Assembly: GCA_023436485.1 (NCBI GenBank)
Contig: JAEZIU010000296.1
Location: 1 to 14,618 of the forward strand
From: Bacillota bacterium
Lineage (GTDB): Bacteria > Bacillota > Clostridia > Acetivibrionales > DSM-1351
DNA: 14,618 nt
Direction of reading: 5' to 3'
Positions 6,381 to 14,253 of this stretch are shown here, in pieces (within the stretch, counting starts at the first letter, position 1; each line of letters opens with the position of its first letter). A program made the translations under genes and the position numbers. The notes under the pieces are model-generated. The model searched no databases, was not told where the DNA came from, and saw nothing but the letters and a program-made list of their open reading frames with translations.

Positions 6381-6409
6381 TTACCTTAATTACAATTATA
6401 TAGTATAAT
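6381..6409 (+). promoter_or_regulatory. Possible promoter of the lipoprotein gene
   Basis: A perfect TATAAT (6404-6409) lies 17 bases after TTACCT (6381-6386), about 35 bases before the lipoprotein ATG. The -35 match is weak. Confidence 0.4.
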
Positions 6410-6444
6410 AAATTGGGCTAAATTTATAGGAGATCAATAATAAA

Positions 6445-6798
6445 ATGAAAAAACTATTAACTATTTTAATGGCATTAAGTCTGATTATCGGAATTACTGC
6501 ATGCTCAGGTGGAGAGAAAAGTACAGCTACTCTTGATACTTTTATAAAATCTTATACTGATGCCGGTGTCAAGGTAGATGCCAAAGAAAAACCTGTATTT
6601 GCCATGATAGGAGCAAAAGATGGTGTTATTTTCTATATGGATGAACAAAAAACAGCTATATATGAATATTCTTCTGAGAAAGAACTAAAAAAGAATAAGG
6701 AAGATAATGGCCTTATAAAAGACTGGCCGTCAAATGGCAGATTTTTACTTGAAACAAAAAACCAGAAAGCGATTGACATATTTAACGGTGTAAAGTAG
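6445..6798 (+). CDS. Small putative lipoprotein
   Basis: The 117-residue product has a classical lipoprotein signal: MKK, a hydrophobic stretch, then lipobox I-T-A-C with the lipid-accepting cysteine at residue 20, followed by Ser-Gly-Gly. The mature part of about 97 residues is charged and soluble, with a small alpha/beta-like core containing AMIGAKDGVIFYMDEQKTAIYE. It would be anchored to the outer face of the cytoplasmic membrane. No family is recognised. The ribosome binding site AGGAG (6428-6432) is about 12 bases from the ATG, a little farther than usual. The next gene starts 78 bases later in the same direction. Confidence 0.8.
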   Translation: MKKLLTILMALSLIIGITACSGGEKSTATLDTFIKSYTDAGVKVDAKEKPVFAMIGAKDGVIFYMDEQKTAIYEYSSEKELKKNKEDNGLIKDWPSNGRFLLETKNQKAIDIFNGVK

Positions 6799-6876
6799 AT
6801 ACTTTGAGGCTATAAATGATAAAGGCCGCATCAAAAATTATTGTAAAGTTACTAAAATTATTACACTGGAGGTTTT

Positions 6877-7395
6877 ATGAGCCTGAAAATTTCTTTTGAA
6901 GTGCAAAACTTTAATGCAGTAAGATTTATCGGTAAAGAGGTTATTGTTGGCAAGAAAAATCCCGTTCCGGAATTATGGCGTAATATGCTAAAGGATGGTA
7001 CTAATGAGTTCCTTCAAAACATGCCTGAGAGAGTATCTCCCAGGGGAGACACAATAGGATGGATGGGTGAGTATAATCCAAAAACTAAAGAATTTACATA
7101 TATAGCAGGGGTATTTACCAAGCCGGAGACTACGGTTCCAAACGGGTTTTCCTATCGTGACATCCCTGATTGTCTAATGGGGATTGGCTGGATAAAAGGG
7201 AGTACTTCTCAGTTAGAAAAGGGTGCTCATGTAAAAACTGAGAAAATAATGAGAGAAAATGGGTACGAGCCTGATTACTCGATCGTTGGGATTTCAATGG
7301 AATACTATTCATTTGACAAGTATGCAAATATTAAAGAAGATGGTAATAATATTTTCACTTTTGGATATCTTTTACCTTGTAAAAAAATCATTTAA
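6877..7395 (+). CDS. GyrI-like small-molecule-binding domain protein
   Basis: The 172-residue protein looks like a stand-alone GyrI-like/AraC effector-binding domain. It opens with the family strand FNAVRFIGKEV, contains the central GWMGEYNPKTKEFTYIAGV segment and the conserved exchange of strands around PDCLMGIGWIKGS, and closes with SIVGISMEYYSF. There is no DNA-binding domain, so it would act as a ligand binder, hydrolase-like protein or partner of another factor. The start ATG has CTGGAGG six bases upstream. It is followed after 24 bases by a small membrane protein gene. The ligand is unknown. Confidence 0.8.
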   Translation: MSLKISFEVQNFNAVRFIGKEVIVGKKNPVPELWRNMLKDGTNEFLQNMPERVSPRGDTIGWMGEYNPKTKEFTYIAGVFTKPETTVPNGFSYRDIPDCLMGIGWIKGSTSQLEKGAHVKTEKIMRENGYEPDYSIVGISMEYYSFDKYANIKEDGNNIFTFGYLLPCKKII

Positions 7396-7419
7396 AATGT
7401 ATTAAAAGGACAATCATCT

Positions 7420-7590
7420 ATGGAAAATAAAAAAAAGCTTCTGATTGTTAGGATCATTGTATCAGTATTATTAGTAATGACACTTATATTAAAAAGGGCA
7501 CATTTTATCTCATATAATGTATATTCAGTAATAATAATTCTTATAGCAATAGTCATAATATTAGGGCCAAGCAGATTTATTAAAAAATGA
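7420..7590 (+). CDS. 56-residue two-helix membrane protein
   Basis: A short frame encodes MENKKK, a first hydrophobic helix (about 7-24), a short polar turn (KRAHFISYN), a second helix (about 34-50) and a basic tail SRFIKK. The AAAAGGA ribosome binding site ends nine bases before the ATG. It starts 24 bases after the GyrI-like gene and stops right at the stem of the following terminator, which supports it as the last gene of the cluster. Both termini would face the cytoplasm by the positive-inside rule. No family is recognised. Confidence 0.7.
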   Translation: MENKKKLLIVRIIVSVLLVMTLILKRAHFISYNVYSVIIILIAIVIILGPSRFIKK

Positions 7591-7637
7591 ACAAAGAGGT
7601 GCAGGAATAATAATACAATCCCCTGCACCTCTTTGTT
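7582..7637. terminator. Terminator between convergent genes
   Basis: A perfect 16-bp stem (7590-7605 with 7622-7637) encloses a 16-base loop. On the minus strand it is followed by a six-T run (complement of 7582-7587), making it a good terminator for the Mn-catalase gene. In the plus direction only TTATTT follows, so it is weaker for the upstream cluster. Confidence 0.88.
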
Positions 7638-7654
7638 ATTTAAATAAAAGCTGA

Positions 7655-8347
7655 TTAATGCTGCTGGGGTTGCTGCGGATTAGGATTTTGAAAGCTTGCA
7701 GGCTGGGGATTATCGGCATTAAAGAACTGATCCCCCGGAGTCGATAGGTTGAAGTAAAGTTTTGAATCCTTTGTAATTCCCCAGTCCTTTAATGAACCGG
7801 TATCCTGAATTTTATTAAAGGCTTCTCTGAACATAGTGTTATGGGCTTCCTCACGGTTCAGCAGAAAATCTATGGTGCGTCTCACACCTTTGTCTGTTAT
7901 CTGTCTGTAAAGATATTCGTAAACTACCTTGGCGCGTTGCTCGGCTGCAATATTTGAAAGAATATCAGCCGGAAGGTCGCCTGTTTCATTGACATACGCA
8001 GCAGTCCACAACTGGCCTGAAGCGTTACTTAGCATTGGTGTAAGCCCGGTTAAAACGTGTGCCTCTATGTTGCCTATAGTGGCATTTTTAGCATCCAGAA
8101 CATGACCGTTTAGTAAATTTACTGTTTGAGCAACCATTTCCATATGGCTCAATTCTTCCGAGGCGATATCCAAAAACAAGTCTTTTATCTCAGGGTCCTT
8201 TATTCTGAAACTTTGTGAAAGGTACTGCAAAGCAGCTTTCAATTCACCCTGAGGGCCACCCAGCTGTTCCTGAAGCATTGCTGCATAATTGGGATTTGGG
8301 CCGTCTACCTTTACATCCTGTAAAAGTGCTTTATCATGTTTAAACAT
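7655..8347 (-). CDS. Manganese catalase (CotJC-like)
   Basis: The 230-residue protein is a di-manganese catalase of the ferritin-like four-helix fold, which disproportionates hydrogen peroxide without heme. The expected metal ligands are visible: E35 (GPQGELKAALQYL), E65 and H68 (ASEELSHMEM), E136 (NIAAEQRAKVVYEYL) and H169 (LLNREEAHNTMF), spaced as in the family. It is related to the spore-coat protein CotJC, and the Asn/Pro/Gln-rich tail (about 211-230) resembles low-complexity ends of coat proteins. It could therefore be a spore component or a vegetative peroxide defence enzyme. AAGGAGA lies eight bases before the ATG. It is a single-gene unit, divergent from the dehydrogenase gene and closed by the hairpin at 7590-7637. 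Confidence 0.93.
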   Translation of the reverse strand: MFKHDKALLQDVKVDGPNPNYAAMLQEQLGGPQGELKAALQYLSQSFRIKDPEIKDLFLDIASEELSHMEMVAQTVNLLNGHVLDAKNATIGNIEAHVLTGLTPMLSNASGQLWTAAYVNETGDLPADILSNIAAEQRAKVVYEYLYRQITDKGVRRTIDFLLNREEAHNTMFREAFNKIQDTGSLKDWGITKDSKLYFNLSTPGDQFFNADNPQPASFQNPNPQQPQQH

Positions 8348-8413
8348 AACGATATCTCCTTTTTTTAACTGTTTGGTCTTAGAATTTGCAGTATTATCAT
8401 CAATTATTCTGCC

Positions 8414-8428
8414 GAATATTAATTATTC
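8414..8428. promoter_or_regulatory. Possible Fur/PerR-like palindrome
   Basis: GAATATTAATTATTC is a 15-base palindrome with perfect 5-base ends in the 148-base divergent region between Mn-catalase and the dehydrogenase. It matches the published PerR box pattern (TTATAATNATTATAA) at only 9 of 14 positions, so control by a peroxide sensor is a suggestion only. No clear promoter was found in this region. Confidence 0.25.
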
Positions 8429-8495
8429 TCATGGGCAAAGATATTTTTAATATAGTTTTCAACAACAAAAATATGCAGCTTTATGGAGGATAATT

Positions 8496-9623
8496 ATGAA
8501 AGCTATTTTATATGAAGGAATAAAAAACGTTAAAGTAAGGAACGTTGGCGATCCCGAAATAAAAAACGATGACGATATTATTGTAAAGGTTACTTCAACC
8601 GCTATATGCGGCTCTGACCTTCATCTAATACATGGTATGATACCCAATATGCCGCTGGGATATATATTAGGACATGAAACTATGGGAATTGTGGAAGATG
8701 CCGGAAAAGGAGTTCAAAAGGTTAAAAAGGGAGACAGAGTCATAATTCCTTTTCCCGTTTCATGTGGACACTGTTGGTACTGTGAGCATGACTTGTGGAG
8801 TCAATGCGACAACTCCAATGCAAATGGAGAGGTTGGCGGAATTTTGGGATACAGTAAAACTTACGGTGGATATGACGGAGGACAGGCTGAATACCTAAGG
8901 GTTCCCTATGCAAATATAGGGCCAACTATCGTTCCCGAAGAACTGGCAGACGAGCAGGTGCTCTTTTTGACAGACATTTTGCCAACTTCTTATTGGGGAG
9001 TTGAAAACGGTGGAGTGAAAAAAGATGACACGGTTGTAGTACTTGGCTGTGGGCCTGTAGGACTTCTGAGCATAAAGTGGGCGGCATTCCACGGAGCTAA
9101 GAGAATAATCGCCGTGGACTACGTTAATTACCGACTTGAACATGCTAAACAGTACGGAGTAGAAGTTATTAATTTTGAGGAACACGACAATACAGGAGAA
9201 TATATCAAGGAAATAACTCATGGCGGAGCAGATGTGGTAATTGACTGTGTTGGAATGGACGGTAAGATGACCAAATTTGAAATGATAGAGACAGCCTTGA
9301 AACTTCAGGGAGGTTCAAAATCTGCTATTGAAATAGCCACTCAGGCAGTAAGGAAGGGTGGTACAGTGTCAATGGTAGGAGTTTATGGAGCAAGATATAA
9401 TATGTTCCCACTTGGAGATTTCTTTGCCAGAAATATTACACTTAAAATGGGTCAGTGTCCTGCACAGACTTATGTTCCAAGGATTCTGGATTTAATAAAA
9501 CAAGGCAAGTTTGATGCTACAGATATTATTACTCACAAGCTCAAGTTGGATGAGGGAGAACATGCCTACGAAATATTTGATAAAAAATTGGATAATTGTA
9601 TTAAGGTCATTTTAAAACCTTGA
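8496..9623 (+). CDS. Zinc-dependent alcohol dehydrogenase, formaldehyde dehydrogenase-like
   Basis: The 375-residue enzyme is a medium-chain dehydrogenase/reductase that oxidises alcohols or reduces aldehydes with NAD(H). Catalytic zinc ligands C38 and H60 with E61 are present (ICGSDLH, GHE), as are the four structural zinc cysteines C90, C93, C96 and C104. The cofactor site is GCGPVG (184-189), followed by an aspartate at 208, which favours NAD over NADP. The insertion around residues 105-130 and the C-terminal segment with GGTVSMVGVYG, then MGQCPAQTYVP, fit the glutathione-independent formaldehyde dehydrogenase-like subgroup rather than ethanol dehydrogenases. The start is supported by TGGAGGAT upstream of the ATG. 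It appears monocistronic, and the true substrate is not determined. Confidence 0.9.
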   Translation: MKAILYEGIKNVKVRNVGDPEIKNDDDIIVKVTSTAICGSDLHLIHGMIPNMPLGYILGHETMGIVEDAGKGVQKVKKGDRVIIPFPVSCGHCWYCEHDLWSQCDNSNANGEVGGILGYSKTYGGYDGGQAEYLRVPYANIGPTIVPEELADEQVLFLTDILPTSYWGVENGGVKKDDTVVVLGCGPVGLLSIKWAAFHGAKRIIAVDYVNYRLEHAKQYGVEVINFEEHDNTGEYIKEITHGGADVVIDCVGMDGKMTKFEMIETALKLQGGSKSAIEIATQAVRKGGTVSMVGVYGARYNMFPLGDFFARNITLKMGQCPAQTYVPRILDLIKQGKFDATDIITHKLKLDEGEHAYEIFDKKLDNCIKVILKP

Positions 9624-9711
9624 TTGTGCAAATTACCGTAAAACACAGTAACCAATCAAATTAAACTCACATATATTGGAACTATAAATATATAAAAGTG
9701 AGTGATTTGCT

Positions 9712-10992
9712 TTGAGAATTCATGTTGTAAAGTCAGGTGAAAGTATATATTCAATTGCACAGCAATACAGAGTGTCGGCGCAAAAAATAATATCAGATAA
9801 TGAACTGACCAACCCGGGCCAACTAGTAGTAGGACAAACTTTGGTTATACTAGAGGGAACCCGAAGACATGTTGTTTCGCCCGGCGAGTCAATCTACTCT
9901 ATAGCAAGGTCGTATAGAATAAGTGTCAATGAACTGATGGCAGCCAACCCTCAAATCACCGACCCCTCCAGAATACAGCCGGGTATGGTTATTACCATAC
10001 CTCCGGTAACATATGATTATGGGCCCATGGAAGTAAACGGTTATGCCTTCCCCAATATTGACATGGAAGTCTTGAGAAAGACGCTGCCAAATCTGACATA
10101 CCTCAGTATTTTTAGCTATCAGGTCAGTCCAGACGGTAATCTGCAGTCTATACCCGACGAACCCCTTATTGAAGCTGCAAGAGCCGCAAGGGTAGCTCCA
10201 CTTATGGTTGTTACAAACATAAAAGAGGGTGGGGGGTTCGACAGCGATATTGCACATTCCATACTTACAAACGAGACAGCCCAGACAAATCTAATTAATA
10301 ATGTTATCAGAGTTTTGAGACAGAAGAATTATTTTGGTCTGGATATTGATTTTGAGTATATATATCCATATGACAGAGAGAGCTATAATAATTTCCTGAG
10401 AAGAATCGTAAGAACTCTCCGACCCCTTGGTTATACCATTACTACAGCACTTGCCCCTAAGATATCGGCTACACAGCAGGGAAAACTGTATGAAGCCCAT
10501 GATTATCCTGTTCACGGAGCACTGGTTGACCATGTTATACTTATGACTTATGAATGGGGATTCACATATAGTGCACCTATGGCAGTATCCCCTATAACCG
10601 GGGTTAAACGTGTTCTGGACTATGCGGTAACGGCAATACCAAGGCGTAAGATATTTATGGGAATATCAAATTACGGTTATGACTGGACATTGCCATACAC
10701 TCCGGGAACCGCCGCAAGAACCGTAACTAATACAGGTGCGGTTGATCTTGCAAGAAGGGAGGGGGCTGAAATTCAGTACGACGAAATATCTCAGGCACCT
10801 TTCTTCTATTACTATGCTGATAACGGAAAGCAGCACGTAGTTTGGTTTGAGGATGCCAGAAGCATTTTTGCCAGACTGACTCTGGCACATGACTATAGAC
10901 TGGGGGGAGTAAGCTACTGGACAATAAATCGTTACTTCCCACAGAATTGGTTAGTTTTAAGCTCCATTTTTAATATAAGAAAGCTCCTCTAA
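9712..10992 (+). CDS. sleL: Spore cortex-lytic N-acetylglucosaminidase, LysM-LysM-GH18
   Basis: The 426-residue protein matches SleL/YaaH in length and layout: two LysM peptidoglycan-binding modules (about 2-47 and 52-97, each with HVVxxGESIYSIA) and a GH18 catalytic domain from about 109 to the end. The GH18 catalytic signature is GLDIDFEYI, with D211, D213 and the proton donor E215. In Bacillus this enzyme cuts spore cortex fragments containing muramic-delta-lactam during germination. It has no signal peptide, as expected for a protein made in the mother cell and bound to the spore. The TTG start is preceded only by a poor GTGAGTGAT ribosome binding site. It forms its own transcription unit ended by a strong terminator. 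A sporulation sigma-factor promoter is expected but was not clearly seen. Confidence 0.9.
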   Translation: MRIHVVKSGESIYSIAQQYRVSAQKIISDNELTNPGQLVVGQTLVILEGTRRHVVSPGESIYSIARSYRISVNELMAANPQITDPSRIQPGMVITIPPVTYDYGPMEVNGYAFPNIDMEVLRKTLPNLTYLSIFSYQVSPDGNLQSIPDEPLIEAARAARVAPLMVVTNIKEGGGFDSDIAHSILTNETAQTNLINNVIRVLRQKNYFGLDIDFEYIYPYDRESYNNFLRRIVRTLRPLGYTITTALAPKISATQQGKLYEAHDYPVHGALVDHVILMTYEWGFTYSAPMAVSPITGVKRVLDYAVTAIPRRKIFMGISNYGYDWTLPYTPGTAARTVTNTGAVDLARREGAEIQYDEISQAPFFYYYADNGKQHVVWFEDARSIFARLTLAHDYRLGGVSYWTINRYFPQNWLVLSSIFNIRKLL

Positions 10993-11022
10993 TCTTATTG
11001 CTACCACTCCATGGTATCTAAC

Positions 11023-11090
11023 AAAAACAGCAACCCTAGCCACAGTAAGCAAAAATGACGCGAATTGTGGCTTGTGGTTGCTGTTTTTTT
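11023..11090 (+). terminator. Rho-independent terminator after sleL
   Basis: A two-part stem (13 bp, 11023-11035 with 11076-11088, and 7 bp, 11038-11044 with 11066-11072) is followed by a seven-T run at 11084-11090. It closes the sleL unit and isolates the following operon. Confidence 0.9.
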
Positions 11091-11115
11091 ACGGATTAAT
11101 TTATGCCAAACACCG

Positions 11116-11139
11116 ACTGACTGTGGGGATACAGACAGT
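11116..11139. other. Hairpin upstream of the ndh2 promoter
   Basis: ACTGACTGT (11116-11124) and ACAGACAGT (11131-11139) form a 9-base inverted repeat with one mismatch and a six-base G-rich loop. It lies 37 bases before the -35 element of the next operon. There is no T-run, so it is not an intrinsic terminator; it might be an operator. Confidence 0.4.
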
Positions 11140-11175
11140 GTAAATATTTGGTGTGTTTACAATTTAACAATTTGA

Positions 11176-11204
11176 TTGATTATTCCTTATTCCTTTGATA
11201 GAAT
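11176..11204 (+). promoter_or_regulatory. Promoter of the ndh2 operon
   Basis: TTGATT (11176-11181) and TAGAAT (11199-11204) are spaced 17 bases apart, a good vegetative-type promoter. Transcription would begin near 11211, giving an untranslated leader of about 60 bases. Confidence 0.6.
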
Positions 11205-11272
11205 AGTGAAGAAATGTGTAGAAAAATGTAGAATAAAGTAGGAAAATATGGTAAGTAAAGAGGGGGAGCCAA

Positions 11273-13282
11273 TTGAAAAGCAAAATACTACTTATTGGTG
11301 CAGGCTATGCGGGAATACTCACTGCTAAGAAACTGGCTAAAAAATTTAAAAAGAATGATGATGTGAGCATCACTATTATTGATAGAAATCCGTTTCATAC
11401 AATGCTTACCGAGCTGCATGAGGTAGCTGCAAATCGCGTTGATGAAGATAGTATAAAAATCAGTTTGAGCAAGGTGTTTGCAGGCAGAAAGGTAAATGTT
11501 GTACTGGATACCGTAGAATCCATTGATTTTGAAAATAATAGGGTTACCGGAAACTGTGATACCTATGAATATGAATACCTTGTATTGGCAGCAGGTTCAA
11601 AACCGACATATTTTGGTGTACCCGGTGCTGAGGAATTTTCCCATAAGCTTTGGTCTTTCGATGATGCTGTTAACTTAAGAGAACATATTCACAACTGCTT
11701 CAGAAAGGCTGCTACAGAAACCAACCGTGAAAAGAAAAAGAGACTTCTGACTTTCCACGTAGTTGGAGCAGGTTTTACAGGAGTTGAAATGGTAGGGGAA
11801 CTTGCAGAATACGTTCCTGTCCTATGCGAAAAGTATGAAATAGACAGAAAAGATGTAAGCGTATACAACGTTGACGTATTAACCCGTACAGTTCCTAATT
11901 TGCCGGAAAAGCTATCAAACAAGGTAGAAAACCGTTTGAAGAAAATGGGCGTTACCATGATGCTTAATAATGGTGTTGTAGGAGTCGGAGCAGACTTCAT
12001 TGAAACCAAAAATGGGGACAAGGTTACAAGACATACTGCCGGAACAGTTATATGGGCGGCTGGTATCGAAAGCTCCGATATTACCAACGAAGCTGCAAAA
12101 AATCTTCAATCTGCTGCAAGAGGACGTATAAAGCTGGATTCATACCTGCGTTCACTTGACAACGACCACGTATACGTAGTTGGAGATAATATGCTCTTTA
12201 CAGCTGAAGGAGAGGAAAGACCTGTTCCTCAGATGGTAGAAAACTGTGAACAAAGTGCTGCGGTTGCTGCAAAGAATATCTATAGCGCAATTACAGGCAA
12301 GGGCGAAATGGAAGTTTACAAGCCTTCTTTCCACGGAATGATGGTTTGTGTAGGAGGAAGATACGGTGTTGCAAGAGTTGGTTTACCAAAGTTTATGTTT
12401 AATCTGCCATCTTTTCTTGCAATGTTTGCAAAGCATTTTATAAATATAATTTACTTTATACAGGTACTGGGCTGGAACAAAATATTCAGCTATATAAAGC
12501 ATGAGTTCTTTACAATAAGAAATTGCAGAAGTTTCGTAGGCGGACATTTCTCTAACAGAACACCAAGCTTTTTGCTTGTGGCTCTGAGAGTATGGCTTGG
12601 AGCAGTTTGGCTCTTTGAAGGTATAATGAAAATCGTTGAGGGCTGGTTTAACAAACCACATCTTGCAGGATTCTTCGGGGGAGCTAACGGCTGGTATGAC
12701 AGTATTCTCAAGGGTGTGACAGAAGGAACAAGCGGTGCAACCGGTGAAGCCGGAAAGGCCGTTGCAGAAGCAGTTTCCTCGGCGACAGTTGCAGGAGGCG
12801 GAGAAGCAGTTACACAAGGACTTGGTAAGATAGGTACAACAATAATCAACTTTGATTTCTTAAACCTGTTCCGTGTTATATTTGTTAGTGGCAAACAGCT
12901 TGCAGAATCTGCATTGAGCGATTTTGCATTCAGACTGGATATACCTCTAATGAACACTTTTGTTAATAAATTTATACTTGCAAACGATTCAGTTCAGATG
13001 TTTATGCAGATTTCAATCGTAATAGCTGAAATCCTCATAGGACTTGCATTGATAGGAGGCTTATTCACTACACCGGCTTCAGCTGTATCACTGGTATTGC
13101 AGTTTATGTTCGTGTGTACCACAGGCTTGTATCTGGGAACTTTCTGGATGATATTTGCCGGAATTGCCGTGTTGATTGGCGCCGGAAGAACCTTCGGATT
13201 AGATTACTATGCTATGCCATTCCTGAAAAGACAGTGGAAAAAGCTGCCTGTAGTTAAAAAATGGTATATATATCACGATTAA
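11273..13282 (+). CDS. ndh2: Type II NADH dehydrogenase with C-terminal membrane domain
   Basis: The 669-residue protein has an N-terminal flavoprotein part (about 1-415) typical of NDH-2: FAD motif GAGYAG (9-14), NADH motif GAGFTG (165-170), the WAAGIE segment (261-266), VVGD (302-305, FAD ribityl binding) and a quinone-side segment around CEQSAAVAAKN, then a hydrophobic region at 376-402. Residues 416-669 add a second, membrane-embedded domain of DoxX-like character with about four helices (433-453, 576-598, 600-621, 624-640), interrupted by an Ala/Gly/Glu-rich linker (about 483-518). Ordinary NDH-2 is about 400 residues; the extended form is characteristic of Ndh2 of extracellular electron transfer loci in Listeria and other Firmicutes. 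TTG is used as start, supported by AGAGGGGGAG upstream. It heads an operon with a quinone-type prenyltransferase. It would oxidise cytosolic NADH and reduce a membrane quinone. Confidence 0.88.
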   Translation: MKSKILLIGAGYAGILTAKKLAKKFKKNDDVSITIIDRNPFHTMLTELHEVAANRVDEDSIKISLSKVFAGRKVNVVLDTVESIDFENNRVTGNCDTYEYEYLVLAAGSKPTYFGVPGAEEFSHKLWSFDDAVNLREHIHNCFRKAATETNREKKKRLLTFHVVGAGFTGVEMVGELAEYVPVLCEKYEIDRKDVSVYNVDVLTRTVPNLPEKLSNKVENRLKKMGVTMMLNNGVVGVGADFIETKNGDKVTRHTAGTVIWAAGIESSDITNEAAKNLQSAARGRIKLDSYLRSLDNDHVYVVGDNMLFTAEGEERPVPQMVENCEQSAAVAAKNIYSAITGKGEMEVYKPSFHGMMVCVGGRYGVARVGLPKFMFNLPSFLAMFAKHFINIIYFIQVLGWNKIFSYIKHEFFTIRNCRSFVGGHFSNRTPSFLLVALRVWLGAVWLFEGIMKIVEGWFNKPHLAGFFGGANGWYDSILKGVTEGTSGATGEAGKAVAEAVSSATVAGGGEAVTQGLGKIGTTIINFDFLNLFRVIFVSGKQLAESALSDFAFRLDIPLMNTFVNKFILANDSVQMFMQISIVIAEILIGLALIGGLFTTPASAVSLVLQFMFVCTTGLYLGTFWMIFAGIAVLIGAGRTFGLDYYAMPFLKRQWKKLPVVKKWYIYHD

Positions 13283-13326
13283 TGTTAAGTATGATTAAAA
13301 GCATTATCCGCTAAGAAGGGGGTGAT

Positions 13327-14235
13327 ATGGTGATTGGAAGATTCCTAAACTATGTAGAGATAAAGACAAAGATAACCAGTACATTTGCATTTCTTATCAC
13401 TATGGCTTATTTATTCTATATAGGAAATCCTGTTAACTGGAAGCTTACAATAATATTTTTTGCGTCAATGTTCATATTTGATATGACCACTACTGCAATT
13501 AACAACTATATCGATACAAAGACCAATCACCAGTCACTTGGATTCAAAAGAAAAACTGCTTTGGGTATTATATATGTAATGCTGGGTATAAGTACGGCAC
13601 TGGGTTTATATCTTGCATATCTCAGTGACTTGGTAATATTGCTTGTGGGTGCTGTTTGCTTTATGTGCGGTATTCTATATACTTTCGGACCTATACCCAT
13701 ATCAAGGCAGCCGTTGGGAGAGATTTTTTCAGGATTATTTTATGGTTTACTTATACCGTTTATTCTTCTGTATATAAACCTTCCGGCGGGAACCCTTTTG
13801 AACCTTAGCGTGAGTTTTACTGAAATTAACCTGCATTTAAGCATTATGCCTTTAATCACAGTAGTTCTGCTTTCGATACCACCTGTATGTACCACTGCAA
13901 ATATAATGTTGGCAAATAATATATGTGACCTTGAAAGGGATATTGCAGTAAAGCGATTTACGCTGCCCTACTACTTGGGCAAAAGGAAAGCCGTTTACCT
14001 GTTTGCAGGTTTATATTATCTGGTGTATCTGGATATCATATTCATGGTTGTACTGAACAAATTGCCTGTAGTATGTCTGCTTTCATTAATATCGGTATAT
14101 CCCGTACAGAAAAACATCAATCTGTTTTTCAAGGAGCAGGATAAAGCAAAAACCTTTATTGTTTCCATAAAAAATTATGTACTTATAATGGGTTCTATAT
14201 CATTGCTGATTTTTATAGGGGGATTGTTATTCTAG
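13327..14235 (+). CDS. dmkA: UbiA/MenA-type prenyltransferase, probably DmkA
   Basis: The 302-residue integral membrane protein has about eight hydrophobic segments and both polyprenyl-diphosphate/Mg2+ motifs of the UbiA family: N60-Y-I-D63 within INNYIDTKTN, and NNICDLERD (197-205), followed by the MenA-like RFTLPYYLGKRKAVYL. It would attach a polyprenyl chain to 1,4-dihydroxy-2-naphthoate or a related ring to make demethylmenaquinone. AAGGGGGTGAT directly abuts the ATG at 13327; the GTG at 13330 is better spaced, so the start could be one codon later. It follows ndh2 by 44 bases and precedes the NusG-II gene by 18, clearly one operon. Next to an extended Ndh2, DmkA of an electron-export system is the best fit. 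Other UbiA members cannot be fully excluded. Confidence 0.87.
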   Translation: MVIGRFLNYVEIKTKITSTFAFLITMAYLFYIGNPVNWKLTIIFFASMFIFDMTTTAINNYIDTKTNHQSLGFKRKTALGIIYVMLGISTALGLYLAYLSDLVILLVGAVCFMCGILYTFGPIPISRQPLGEIFSGLFYGLLIPFILLYINLPAGTLLNLSVSFTEINLHLSIMPLITVVLLSIPPVCTTANIMLANNICDLERDIAVKRFTLPYYLGKRKAVYLFAGLYYLVYLDIIFMVVLNKLPVVCLLSLISVYPVQKNINLFFKEQDKAKTFIVSIKNYVLIMGSISLLIFIGGLLF

Positions 14236-14253
14236 GGTAATTAAGGAGCTAAT

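Noticed and set aside
9631..9655. TTACCGT/ACAGTAA inverted repeat after the dehydrogenase gene
   Set aside because: It has seven base pairs with a mismatch and no T-run, so it is too weak to call a terminator or operator.
12383..12957. Two long overlapping minus-strand open frames
   Set aside because: They are antisense to the well-supported ndh2 C-terminal domain, and their cysteine- or proline-rich translations look like shadows of Ala/Gly-rich coding.
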